From Flavisolibacter sp. (GTDB taxonomy: Bacteria > Bacteroidota > Bacteroidia > Chitinophagales > Chitinophagaceae): 57,756 bases of DNA. How positions within the stretch are numbered: the first letter of the stretch is position 1; every line of letters starts with the position of its first letter. Below are positions 34,925 to 43,414 of the stretch, piece by piece. Where the stretch lies: positions 1-57,756 of the forward strand of contig JAQBNG010000107.1 of the NCBI GenBank assembly GCA_028288675.1. Direction: 5' to 3'. The notes under the pieces were generated by a model. It did no database searches. It was given only the letters and a program-made list of their open reading frames with translations, and was not told the DNA's origin. The position numbers and the translations under genes were made by a program.

Positions 34925-36031
34925 TTAATAAGACAGGCCTGCGGCTTTTGGCGCTGCACTGTGTTGTTTTGTATAAAGAAAGAAAACGCTTATTAAAGAC
35001 AACAATAACAATATGGCAACAACCTGGTGGGCCTGCGCATTCCACTCAAAAACGCCCCAGCGCTGCGGTACTTTTTTTATACTGGTTAACACGGTTGCTA
35101 TACCTAAACCCACCTGCGCTAATACTAACAACAGGGGTATCCATTTTATTGTGTTGAATAAGGAACTGTTTTTTTGTCTTGCTGCTTTTATACTCCAGAT
35201 AAAAATTAAGAGGGTAAGTAAATAAGCAAGGTTGCGATGAACAAAATGTACGGCAATTGGATTATTTACTAAGGAAGATAAAAAGGAATGCTGCCGCCCC
35301 TGGTAGGATATGACGTTTGGAAGGTAGCTTCCGTTTATATCGGGCCATGTAGGAGCAATAAGTGCCGCTTTTAACCCAGCCATAAAGGCACCGTAAACCA
35401 GTTGTACTACCAGCAGGGCAATGATCCATCCTAATAAATTTTTTAAAGGAAGATTAATCATTCTTTCTTCCTTGTTTACCATTAAGCGCAGGGCAAACCA
35501 CCAGGTATAAACCAGCAATCCTACTGCAGCAATAAAGTGTATTGATAAACGGATATGGCTTACGTAAAGGTTATCATCGTTTAAGCCGCTTTGTACCATC
35601 AACCACCCGATAAGCCCTTGCAATCCGCCCAATAAAAAAAGGATGATCATGGGAATAACCATGTCTTTTGTAAACCTCTTTTGAGCTAAGAAGATAATGA
35701 ATGGAACAGCAAACACAATTCCTATCAACCGGCCCCAATTCCGATGCAGCCATTCCCAAAAAAAGATGTTTTTAAAATCATCCAATGTGAAGTAAGAATG
35801 CAGGTGTTTAAATTGGGCAATTTGTTTATAGCCATTAAAGGCTTCATTCCATTGCGCTTCATTTGTTGGTGGAAAAGTTCCAAGCAACGGCTTCCATTCT
35901 GTTATAGAAAGGCCAGAGTCGGTAAGGCGGGTTATACCGCCTAAAATTATCTGCACTACAATCATAAAAACACCAACCATCAGCCATACAGCAACAGGCT
36001 TGCTGCGTTTATTTTGCAATGCATTTTTCAT
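34925..36031 (-). CDS. ctaA: Heme A synthase (COX15/CtaA)
   Basis: A 368-residue membrane protein with eight helices in two four-helix halves. Motifs include GGITRLTDSGLSITEWKP, a haem-ligand His in WEWLHRNWGRLIG, HFVHRNLAYL and WNAQAHQVVAI. It converts haem O to haem A for cytochrome oxidase. The open frame extends to 36085, but ATG 36031 (MKNALQNKRSKP) is preferred because a TACCTTTG box lies 6 nt upstream and the extra 18 residues look intergenic. The membrane patatin follows after 22 nt. Confidence 0.92.
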   Translation of the reverse strand: MKNALQNKRSKPVAVWLMVGVFMIVVQIILGGITRLTDSGLSITEWKPLLGTFPPTNEAQWNEAFNGYKQIAQFKHLHSYFTLDDFKNIFFWEWLHRNWGRLIGIVFAVPFIIFLAQKRFTKDMVIPMIILFLLGGLQGLIGWLMVQSGLNDDNLYVSHIRLSIHFIAAVGLLVYTWWFALRLMVNKEERMINLPLKNLLGWIIALLVVQLVYGAFMAGLKAALIAPTWPDINGSYLPNVISYQGRQHSFLSSLVNNPIAVHFVHRNLAYLLTLLIFIWSIKAARQKNSSLFNTIKWIPLLLVLAQVGLGIATVLTSIKKVPQRWGVFEWNAQAHQVVAILLLLSLISVFFLYTKQHSAAPKAAGLSY

Positions 36032-36037
36032 CGGCGG

Positions 36038-36045
36038 CAAAGGTA
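36038..36045 (-). promoter_or_regulatory. -7 box adjacent to ctaA start
   Basis: TACCTTTG on the minus strand matches TAnnTTTG and ends 6 nt before ATG 36031. Confidence 0.5.
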
Positions 36046-36138
36046 GGGCGGGGTGCAGGTAAAACTTTTTAGCAGGTGAAGTCAATCTTCACCAAATCTT
36101 TTGATTTGCGAAACCTAATTTCGTTTTTTATAAACCTG

Positions 36139-36762
36139 ATGCTACAACCTTTTTACCAGCAAGAATTAATAGAAGCCGGCTGCGATGAAGCGGGCCGTGG
36201 CTGCCTTGCCGGGCCTGTGTTTGCGGCTTCTGTCGTTTTGCCCAAAGATTTTTTTCATCCCCTGCTAAACGATTCAAAACAAGTAAGCGAAGAACAACGT
36301 TATCATCTTCGCCCTTTTATCGAACAACATGCCCTTGCTTTTGCGGTTGCACAACTATGCAATAAGCAAATTGATAAGATAAATATTTTGAAGGCGTCTT
36401 TTAAAAGCATGCACCTTGCGGTAAAACAACTTACAATACAGCCCCAACTTTTATTGATCGACGGCAACCGGTTTACACCTTACAAACGTATTCCGCACCA
36501 ATGTATTATTGGCGGTGATAGCAAGTACGCATCGATTGCCGCCGCCAGCATTTTGGCTAAAACGTACCGCGATGATTTTATGAAAGAGCTTCACCAAAAA
36601 TTTCCAAAATATAACTGGGCGCAAAACAAAGGCTATGCTACTAAAGACCACCAGGCAGCTTTGAACAAATGGGGCCCCTGCCGGTTTCACCGGCGTACTT
36701 TCCGGTTAGACTACTCTCAACCTTTATCTACGCAAGCGGTTGAGCAACTTATTGCCAGTTAA
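36139..36762 (+). CDS. rnhB: Ribonuclease HII
   Basis: A 207-residue RNase HII that removes ribonucleotides from DNA. Motifs are AGCDEAGRGCLAGPVFAASV (catalytic Asp-Glu), LLIDGNRF (third acidic), GGDSKYASIAAASILAK and the C-terminal HRRTFR. ATG 36139 gives the usual length; the frame opening at 36076 would overlap the ctaA upstream region. It is divergent from ctaA and ends in a terminator at 36860. Confidence 0.95.
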   Translation: MLQPFYQQELIEAGCDEAGRGCLAGPVFAASVVLPKDFFHPLLNDSKQVSEEQRYHLRPFIEQHALAFAVAQLCNKQIDKINILKASFKSMHLAVKQLTIQPQLLLIDGNRFTPYKRIPHQCIIGGDSKYASIAAASILAKTYRDDFMKELHQKFPKYNWAQNKGYATKDHQAALNKWGPCRFHRRTFRLDYSQPLSTQAVEQLIAS

Positions 36763-36859
36763 TTTTTTGAAATCCGGTGCAGCATCTTATAGCCTTGTAG
36801 TTGTCTATTAGATGCTGCATTACTACATGTTCTGCCGTAAAAAATGGTTGAAGGTTTAA

Positions 36860-36888
36860 AGACGCCTCGTTTATACGGGGCGTTTTTG
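36860..36888 (+). terminator. Terminator downstream of rnhB
   Basis: ACGCCTCGT and ACGGGGCGT pair (one T-G) around TTAT, followed by five T. Confidence 0.75.
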
Positions 36889-36949
36889 TGACTGCATTTA
36901 AATAAAGGGCAAATGAAGAAATGGAATGCCTGGAATGTGGTGTCATCCT

Positions 36950-37360
36950 TCATTCAACATCTACATATAAACCTTGTTTCCTATCGCCGTTCACTAAAAA
37001 GCTTTTAATGGCTTTGTAGTTTTTACCACTGCAATTGCAATGTTCTCCAGTAAGTTCAAACCCAGTTATTATGTATTGTTTATTTACCGAGGCAACGGTG
37101 ATCTTCCAGTCATACGCTGATGAAATGCTATGTGAGACAGTTGACTGGAATGTATCGGTCGCAGGAATGGCATAAGAGATAAGGAAGCTGTCAATAATAG
37201 TTGTTTGCTGCGTTCCGGGCTGATACTTTGTAAATAAAACGGTATCGGTATCAACAGCCTTAAACTTTCTGAAACTTACGCCCAACTCTGTTCCATCGCA
37301 ATAAACTTTGCAACAGCCGGTTACCAGAAAGAAAAGTAAGAGAGACAGTATAACTTTCAT
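36950..37360 (-). CDS. Small lipoprotein of unknown function
   Basis: A 136-residue lipoprotein with signal peptide and lipobox (LLLFFLVTGCCK, lipid Cys at residue 16). Four further Cys (CCKVYCDG and EHCNCSG) may form disulfides or bind metal. The frame is open from 37462, but ATG 37360 starts the signal peptide. It follows the glycosyltransferase gene by 13 nt and is probably in its operon. The family was not recognised. Confidence 0.75.
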   Translation of the reverse strand: MKVILSLLLFFLVTGCCKVYCDGTELGVSFRKFKAVDTDTVLFTKYQPGTQQTTIIDSFLISYAIPATDTFQSTVSHSISSAYDWKITVASVNKQYIITGFELTGEHCNCSGKNYKAIKSFLVNGDRKQGLYVDVE

Positions 37361-37373
37361 TTTTTCAAAGTGA

Positions 37374-38474
37374 TTAAATATTCTTTTTAAAAGAGACAAG
37401 TAACTGTAGAATGGCTGCCTGCAAGGTGTTATCATTTTCAACATTGATTGCCTGGTATTCAAAATGGCCCGCTAAGTCTAATGCTTGCTTTAACCTGAAT
37501 TTCTTTTGCTCCACGCATAAGGCAAAATTCCTTTTCATCAGGCGCTTTGCTAAATACTGCTGTTCTGTTTGACCGGGTGTAGGTATTAAAATACTTTTCT
37601 TTTTCAATACGGCTAAATCCATTACGGTGCTGTAACCGCAACGGCTAATTACCATTGAAGCTGTTACTAATTGTTCTTCCATTTCTGCAGAAGGCAAATG
37701 GTTGAACACGATAACATTTGAACCCAGCGAAATTTTTTCCATTGTTTGAGGGAGCCCTCTCACTAACACTACCCGTTCAGTATACACTTCTAATTCTTTT
37801 ACTACATTTTTTTCAAACAATGTCCTTTGTGGTTCAGGCCCTGATAAGATGATGAGCAAATGCGTCTCCTCTCTTTTTACCTTTTTTGTAAATCTTGAAA
37901 GAGCACCGATATACCGTAAAGGAATCGCTGGCATTTTTTTCGGGTGTGAAAGTTCTGCTGCCAGGTTCATATTTCCTTCTGCATCAGGCACCCAGCACTC
38001 ATCAAACTGATTTATGTATTTGTAATTGAGGCGCTGCAAATAATCCTCCGCTTTTTTAAAAGGGGCTTTAATCAGCAATTGATGTGTAATAAAAACAGAT
38101 TTGATTCCAGGATGGTGCAAGCCATAACGGTTATCTGAGATCACTGCATCAATCCTTTCTTCGTCAACAATTTTGTGTAGCCATTCCTGTTCTTTTTTTA
38201 TGGTGGAAAGCAGCTTGGGAATTTGTGCCACAATTTTTAAGGGCAAGCCCCAGGATGTAGATGCGTACTGTATTTGGTAACCCTGCAGATGAAGAAAACG
38301 TAGCTCAGGAAACTCTTGTTGCAGTAAGGTTTTTACCTTATCATCCCCTGCGAGTAAAACAGTACAACCTGCCAAAAGTAAAGCACGGATAATTGGAATA
38401 CAACGTGTTGCATGGCCGAGGCCCCAATCTAAAGGTGCCACCAATATAGTTGGCGATGCAAGGCCTTGTCCCAT
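37374..38474 (-). CDS. MurG-like glycosyltransferase family protein
   Basis: A 366-residue protein with GT-B layout. The N-terminal half opens VAPLDWGLGHATRCIPIIRA, which resembles the donor loop of MurG-type enzymes, and VISDNRYGLHHPG follows. The C-terminal half has LLIILSGPEPQRTLFEKNV, VLVRGLP and MVISRCGYSTVMDLAVLKKKSILIPTPGQTEQQ, matching the UDP-sugar site. The substrate is unknown; such proteins are common in Bacteroidota and are distinct from the true MurG. A small lipoprotein follows after 13 nt. Confidence 0.8.
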   Translation of the reverse strand: MGQGLASPTILVAPLDWGLGHATRCIPIIRALLLAGCTVLLAGDDKVKTLLQQEFPELRFLHLQGYQIQYASTSWGLPLKIVAQIPKLLSTIKKEQEWLHKIVDEERIDAVISDNRYGLHHPGIKSVFITHQLLIKAPFKKAEDYLQRLNYKYINQFDECWVPDAEGNMNLAAELSHPKKMPAIPLRYIGALSRFTKKVKREETHLLIILSGPEPQRTLFEKNVVKELEVYTERVVLVRGLPQTMEKISLGSNVIVFNHLPSAEMEEQLVTASMVISRCGYSTVMDLAVLKKKSILIPTPGQTEQQYLAKRLMKRNFALCVEQKKFRLKQALDLAGHFEYQAINVENDNTLQAAILQLLVSFKKNI

Positions 38475-38553
38475 GTTAATTTTAATTCTTTTTCTAACGG
38501 TTATACTAAATGCTGCGGTAAAATAGTTATTTTACAAACCACACAATATAAGT

Positions 38554-38673
38554 ATGAAGAAGATAATCTATATGGCATTGTTCTTGACTATTCTTGGTAT
38601 AACCGGCTGTTCCCGTAACTATTATTCTGGTTCGGGCAAAGGCAGCAGTTGTGGATGTCCTGGAAAAGTCTAG
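38554..38673 (+). CDS. Tiny lipoprotein
   Basis: A 39-residue open frame, MKKIIYMALFLTILGITGCS then a Ser/Gly-rich tail ending SSCGCPGKV. It has a textbook lipoprotein signal peptide and lipobox (ITGC), and the mature part is only about 20 residues with two Cys. It lies 20 nt before the next small gene, so the two may share a transcript. The signal peptide makes chance unlikely. Confidence 0.6.
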   Translation: MKKIIYMALFLTILGITGCSRNYYSGSGKGSSCGCPGKV

Positions 38674-38692
38674 GATGTAAAACAGAGGAGCC

Positions 38693-38935
38693 ATGAAAAA
38701 CTATAATCGCGATTTGTTACTGCTCTACAAGGAAGAAGCTTACAACGAAGATCTACTTCAAAAAGAAGTAGAATGCCTCCACGAAATTTTAATGCGGGTT
38801 GAATGCAACGACTCTTTTTGTTCAGCACATGAATTGGTTACCCGTAATCAACTCACACAAAAAGCAAGGAAAATAATTAAAGCCATTGACGGACCGGAGT
38901 TAAGACCCTTTAATTTTCTCATCAATAAAAATTAG
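38693..38935 (+). CDS. Small protein of unknown function
   Basis: An 80-residue acidic helical protein (ELLLYKEEAYNEDLL-like start, then VECLHEILMRVECNDSFCSA). It has four Cys and no signal peptide. It follows the tiny lipoprotein gene by 20 nt and overlaps the end of the convergent aminotransferase by 4 nt. The family was not recognised. Confidence 0.55.
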   Translation: MKNYNRDLLLLYKEEAYNEDLLQKEVECLHEILMRVECNDSFCSAHELVTRNQLTQKARKIIKAIDGPELRPFNFLINKN

Positions 38936-40188
38936 CTCAGCTCCTTTAAAGCTGTTCTTAGTTTTTCCAGCACTTCATCTATCTCTTCTTTTTTGCACGT
39001 GCCTACACTAAGCCTGTACCATGGCGAAGTTTTTGGTGCTCCAAATGCATAGAAAGGAACCACAGCCAAACTTGCCTGTTGCAGTAAATAGGATGTTACA
39101 TCGGCCTGCGTTTCCAACGCCTTCCCTTCCTTGACCCTTTTTCCTGCCAGATCAATTTTTATTGTTAGATAAATAGCGGCTTCGGGTGCCACGGCATCAA
39201 CAGCAAATCCTTCTGCTTTCAACTGTATAAATCCTTCATAAATACGGCGCAACCGTTCTTCCAGCTCTGATTTAAAATGGGTGAGATAGGTATTCACCTT
39301 TTCTGTTTCGCCAAGGTATTTTGTCAACCCTTTTTGCTCCGGCATTGGCGCCCATGCACCAACATGCGAAAGGATGGCTTTCATTTTATTAAGTACGGCT
39401 GCAGGTCCAAGGCTCCACCCAACCCGTACACCGGTGGCGGCAAAACATTTACTGATGGCATCAATATAAATCGTGTAAGGCCGCATGGCAGGGTTAAGTG
39501 ATACAGGATCATAATGTTCAATGCCATTATAGGTGAGGTGCCAGTACATCTGGTCGAACATCACATACAGCTTTTTTTCACCCTCACTTCTGCGGTTATT
39601 CTCTTCAACTATCATCTCGCAGATAGCAGCTAATTCTTCTTTGCGAAACGTAGTGCCCGTTGGGTTTTGCGGAGAGCAGAGCGCCAAAAAACAAGCGTCT
39701 TTTACATACGGCCTGATGTCATCTGCCGTAGGCATAAAAGCATTCTCCGCCTTCGCCTCCAATACAATATGTTCACCCTCTACAAAATGTACATAGTGAT
39801 TATTATTCCACGATGGCACAGCATAAATAACTTTATCGCCTTTATCTACAATTGCCCGGAACAATGCATAAATTAATGGACGCCCACCGGAGGCAATTAA
39901 TATTTCATCGCTGCTATACTCTAAGCCCTGGTAAGCCTTTGAAAATTTGCTGACTGCTTCCCTTAGTTCAAGACTTCCTTCGCCCGGGGGATAGTTGGTA
40001 AAATGCTGGCGGTATGCATCAATAATATCGTCTTCCAGTTCTTTTGGAATGGGAAATATTTTAGGATCAAAATCGCCTACGGTAAAGTTGTAAATGCGTT
40101 CGCCTTTACGAATGCGTTCCCTTATTTCACCGCCCAGTTTAACTATCTCCGAGCCTATTAATGTCTCTGATAAATAGGATAATTTCAT
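38932..40188 (-). CDS. Class I/II PLP-dependent aminotransferase
   Basis: A 418-residue fold-type I aminotransferase. The PLP lysine is in AISKCFAATGVRVGW, the Asn/substrate region in CSPQNPTGTTF, and the Asp/Tyr ring-stacking segment in LYVMFDQMYW. The C-terminal Arg lies in WYRLSVG. It resembles aspartate/aromatic aminotransferases; the substrate is not determined. The frame is open from 40311, but ATG 40188 (MKLSYLSETLIGSEI) begins the conserved part. A TATTTTTG box lies 16 nt upstream of that start. Confidence 0.88.
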   Translation of the reverse strand: MKLSYLSETLIGSEIVKLGGEIRERIRKGERIYNFTVGDFDPKIFPIPKELEDDIIDAYRQHFTNYPPGEGSLELREAVSKFSKAYQGLEYSSDEILIASGGRPLIYALFRAIVDKGDKVIYAVPSWNNNHYVHFVEGEHIVLEAKAENAFMPTADDIRPYVKDACFLALCSPQNPTGTTFRKEELAAICEMIVEENNRRSEGEKKLYVMFDQMYWHLTYNGIEHYDPVSLNPAMRPYTIYIDAISKCFAATGVRVGWSLGPAAVLNKMKAILSHVGAWAPMPEQKGLTKYLGETEKVNTYLTHFKSELEERLRRIYEGFIQLKAEGFAVDAVAPEAAIYLTIKIDLAGKRVKEGKALETQADVTSYLLQQASLAVVPFYAFGAPKTSPWYRLSVGTCKKEEIDEVLEKLRTALKELS

Positions 40189-40320
40189 TATTTGGTATTG
40201 GCCGCAAAAATAAGGGAAGAAAGGTTTGGAGCTTGGGGTTTGATGCCTGGAGTTATCAGGATGTAAAAGAGACTTGTTCCTTTCTTTTTTGTACCGGCGA
40301 TTGTATTTCATAGCATCGTC

Positions 40321-40372
40321 TCTTGCGTCGCACTCTTGTACGTTTTGTAATTCTCTTGAACTTTATCTGAAC
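40321..40372 (-). repeat. Dispersed repeat arm, left, 40.3-kb locus
   Basis: Contains CTTGCGTCGCACTCTTGTAC and TGTAATTCTCTTGAACTTTA plus TCTGAAC. The last 27 nt (40346-40372) are the reverse complement of 40683-40709 with one mismatch. Confidence 0.7.
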
Positions 40373-40425
40373 TGGGATTTATTGGATGGATGTGAATAAT
40401 TGGATATAAAGACAGTTCTTTCTAC

Positions 40426-40615
40426 AAGCCTGAAGGGCTTTAATATGAATATCCCTGGGTGCAACCCAGGGACAAGTAATAATGATTGAAACAACAACCC
40501 GAAGGGTTGAACATCGTTCGCTAATGTTCAACCCCATTCAGGGTTGCCATAAACAACGTGTTCTTCTGACCACCGGTTTTACCGGCGGCTACTCATATTA
40601 AAGCCCTTCAGGCTT
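40426..40615. repeat. 23-bp perfect inverted repeat with inner hairpins
   Basis: Arms at 40426-40448 and 40593-40615 (AAGCCTGAAGGGCTTTAATA plus TGA, and its complement) match at all 23 positions. Inside are CCCTGGGT-GCA-ACCCAGGG (40453-40471), GGGTTGAACAT/ATGTTCAACCC (40504-40534) and CCGGT/ACCGG (40573-40584). Confidence 0.8.
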
Positions 40616-40682
40616 TTGAAAACTACTTGCATCATTTATCGTTTATCTAATCACATTCATCCCAACTTTCCTATTCATCTTG

Positions 40683-40775
40683 GTTCAGATAAAGTTCAGG
40701 AGAATTACAGAACGATGAACGGAGCGTCGCAACGGACGGTTCATAGTAGTACAAATGCCGGTCAACAAAAAGATA
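40683..40775 (+). repeat. Dispersed repeat arm, right, 40.3-kb locus
   Basis: GTTCAGATAAAGTTCAGGAG followed by GAGCGTCGCAACGGACGGTT and CATAGTAGTACAAATGCCGG. It pairs with the left arm and resembles 50077-50131. Confidence 0.7.
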
Positions 40776-40867
40776 GCGACGAAACCATAAACAAGTGTAA
40801 GAAAACTTACATCTTACGACTACTCCTAACTCTTAACTCCAAACCCCAAACTCCTTATCTTCAAACC

Positions 40868-42208
40868 ATGACAGAGAAACCAAAGCTTAAACTGTTTGAC
40901 CTGACCATGATCGTGGTGGGATTGGTGATTGGGATGGGCATTTTTCGAACATCATCCGATGCCGCAAATGCGGCGATTACTCCTTCGTTATTTTTTATTG
41001 GCTGGGTTGCCGGCGGCCTTATCGCTTTATGTGGTGCGCTTACCTATGCCGAAATTGGCTCCCGCTTCCCGGTTACAGGTGGTTACTACAAAGTGTTTGC
41101 GGAATGCTATCATCCCTCTATTGCTTTTTCTATCAATTGCATTATCCTTATTTCCAACGCGGCATCTATGGCGGGTGTAGCCTTGGTTGGCAGCGAATAT
41201 ATTTCGCAGGTAATTTTTAAAGTTGATCCGGAGACCACCACAAAAGCCTTCATTGCCATGGTGCCTATCCTTCTTTTCTATGGCGTTAATTTATTGGGAC
41301 TGCGAATGAGCTCCACAGCACAAAATATTCTGATGATCATTAAAATAGGCATGTTGCTGCTGCTTATTTCTTCTATCTTTTTCATTACCGGCGATGCCAA
41401 TGTATCTACTGGTGTTGTAAGAGAATTTTCGGCAATGGATCAAATCAAGTCCTTTGGATTAATCCTGATTGCGGTTTCATTTACATATGGTGGTTACCAG
41501 CAAACCATCAACTTTGGCGATGAAGTACACCAGCCCCGGAAGACCATACCAAGAGGAATTTTTATCGGCATTCTTATCATCATCACCTTATACCTTTTAG
41601 TTAGTTATGCCTATTATAATGCAATTGGTTTTGAAGACTTAAAAACGTCCCGTGGAATTGCTTCCATTGTGGCGGAAAAAATGTTTGGTCCAACGGGCAG
41701 AACGGTCGCTTCCATCCTTTTATTTGTTGCTGTTCTGGCTTATGTAAATGTGTTGCTGTTAAGTAACCCAAGAGTAATGTATGCCATGGCTAAGGATGGA
41801 ATTTTGCCAAAAGCTTTCAGCAAAAAAAATGAAAAGCGTGATGTGCTTACTGTTGGGTTAACCGCCTTTGCCGCTATAGGAATTGTCGTGCTTTTCTTTA
41901 TGGACAGCTTCAATAAAATTCTAAGCTTCACTATCTTTTTAGATTCTATCGGTATGGCTACATCGGCCGCTACTATTTTTATTTTACGTAAACGCACAAA
42001 GCATTTAGATGGAACAGGAATTTATAAAATGAAGCTCTATCCTTTACTGCCGCTCATTTTTATTGCGGCCTATATTTTTGTAGGAATTTCTATTGCGTTT
42101 GATACACCAAAGCTGGCCGCAATTGCCACTGGTGTTTTTGCTGGTTTTCTTTTGCTTTATTTTCTCGTAACCTCAATGAAAAAAAAGACTAATGAACGAA
42201 CAGCTTGA
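40868..42208 (+). CDS. APC family amino acid permease
   Basis: A 446-residue permease with 12 hydrophobic helices. The N-terminus shows the APC pattern LTMIVVGLVIGMGIFRTSSD, and GCA-like LTYAEIGSRFPVTGGYYKVF follows. An upstream frame opening at 40616 would run through the repeat region, so ATG 40868 (MTEKPKLKLFD) is chosen. Its end overlaps the following PLP enzyme by 17 nt, so uptake of a sulfur or related amino acid and its breakdown may be linked. Confidence 0.9.
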   Translation: MTEKPKLKLFDLTMIVVGLVIGMGIFRTSSDAANAAITPSLFFIGWVAGGLIALCGALTYAEIGSRFPVTGGYYKVFAECYHPSIAFSINCIILISNAASMAGVALVGSEYISQVIFKVDPETTTKAFIAMVPILLFYGVNLLGLRMSSTAQNILMIIKIGMLLLLISSIFFITGDANVSTGVVREFSAMDQIKSFGLILIAVSFTYGGYQQTINFGDEVHQPRKTIPRGIFIGILIIITLYLLVSYAYYNAIGFEDLKTSRGIASIVAEKMFGPTGRTVASILLFVAVLAYVNVLLLSNPRVMYAMAKDGILPKAFSKKNEKRDVLTVGLTAFAAIGIVVLFFMDSFNKILSFTIFLDSIGMATSAATIFILRKRTKHLDGTGIYKMKLYPLLPLIFIAAYIFVGISIAFDTPKLAAIATGVFAGFLLLYFLVTSMKKKTNERTA

Positions 42209-43361
42209 TATCTCATACATCATCAATGAACTTGGCGAAGACCGCGAACATTATTTCAACGCCATTGCGCCGCCTATTATTCAGACCTCAAACTTTGCCT
42301 TTAGAAAGGTAGAAGACTTACGCAAAGCTTTTGAAGATGAAATGGGAGGGTATTTATATAGTCGTGGCTTAAACCCTACGGTTGATATTCTACGAAAAAA
42401 ATTAGCGGCGCTTGATGGAGCAGAAGATTGTTTGGCTTTCAACAATGGTGCGGCAGCCATCTTTGCTGCGGTATTAGCCAATGTAAAGTCTGGCGATCAT
42501 ATTATCTCTGTACGCAATCCTTATACCTGGGCCCAGAGAACCTTTGATGATATCCTTCAACGCTTTGGTATTATAACAACTTATATCGATGGAAGCGAAA
42601 TCAAAAATTTTGAAGCGGCCTTGCAACCGGCCACCTCTTTCATTTATTTAGAATCGCCTAACTCATGGACATTAGAATTGCAGCCCATAAAAGAAGTAGC
42701 CGCCTTTGCCAGGGCGAATAACATCATCACGTTAATGGATAACAGTTATTGTACGCCACTTTATCAAAAGCCAATTGAGATGGGTATTGATCTAAGCATG
42801 CAAACCGCTACAAAATATATTGGTGGACATAGCGATACTTTAGGAGGCGTGTTATCAGGTTCGCATCAAATGATTAAAAGGATTTTTGATACCGAATACC
42901 TGGCGGTAGGCAGCGGCATTCAACCTTTTAATGCATGGCTGTTGATAAGAGGTTTACGAACCTTACCCATGCGGTTAGAAAGAATCAGCAATACATCAAG
43001 AGAGGTAATCAATTTCTTAAAAACTCATCCGCGTATTGACAAGGTCATCTTTCCTTTTGATGAAGGCTTCCCGCAGTACGCCTTAGCTAAAGAACAAATG
43101 AGTGGCGCCTGCGGATTGTTTACCATCACGCTAAAAAACGGCACAATGGAAAGCATTACAAAGTTCTGCGAATCATTAAAACATTTCATGATGGCAGTAA
43201 GCTGGGGCGGGCATGAATCACTCATTATTCCGAAGTGTGCCAGTATTCAACCAAATGATTTTGATGCTACAAAGATTGAACATCAATACATAAGAATTTA
43301 CACCGGGCTGGAAGATCCGGAGTATTTAATCCGGGATTTAAAAAATGCATTGGAAGCATAG
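42192..43361 (+). CDS. Cys/Met metabolism PLP-dependent lyase/synthase
   Basis: A 389-residue member of the cystathionine gamma-synthase/beta-lyase family. The PLP lysine lies in QTATKYIGGHSDTLGGVLSG, with YSRGLNPTVDILRKKLAALD near the N-terminus and YLESPNSWTLELQ around the Asp region. The reaction (gamma- or beta-elimination, or synthesis) cannot be fixed by motif alone. It starts inside the permease 3' end, a strong sign of one operon. A stem-loop terminator overlaps its stop codon. Confidence 0.88.
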   Translation: MNEQLDISYIINELGEDREHYFNAIAPPIIQTSNFAFRKVEDLRKAFEDEMGGYLYSRGLNPTVDILRKKLAALDGAEDCLAFNNGAAAIFAAVLANVKSGDHIISVRNPYTWAQRTFDDILQRFGIITTYIDGSEIKNFEAALQPATSFIYLESPNSWTLELQPIKEVAAFARANNIITLMDNSYCTPLYQKPIEMGIDLSMQTATKYIGGHSDTLGGVLSGSHQMIKRIFDTEYLAVGSGIQPFNAWLLIRGLRTLPMRLERISNTSREVINFLKTHPRIDKVIFPFDEGFPQYALAKEQMSGACGLFTITLKNGTMESITKFCESLKHFMMAVSWGGHESLIIPKCASIQPNDFDATKIEHQYIRIYTGLEDPEYLIRDLKNALEA

Positions 43362-43376
43362 GCAATGCCTATTTTT
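43358..43376 (+). terminator. Terminator overlapping the PLP enzyme stop codon
   Basis: ATAGGC-AAT-GCCTAT followed by a T-run; the TAG stop codon is part of the stem. Confidence 0.65.
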
Positions 43377-43414
43377 ATGACATCGCACACAGCACTATCA
43401 AAGCGATTATTGTT

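Larger units (their letters stand above)
40189..40867. other. 679-nt gap filled with nested inverted repeats
   Basis: Between divergent genes. From outside inwards it has GGTTTGGA/TCCAAACC-type low-complexity arms near 40222 and 40835, the dispersed repeat arms (40321-40372 and 40683-40775), a 23-bp perfect inverted repeat (40426-40615) and inner hairpins. The longer frame of the permease gene crosses part of it, but not as real protein. Confidence 0.65.

Noticed and set aside
40616-40867. 84-codon N-terminal extension of the amino acid permease
   Set aside because: It translates the repeat region and simple TCCAAACCCC tract, and the APC family begins at MTEKPKLKLFD.
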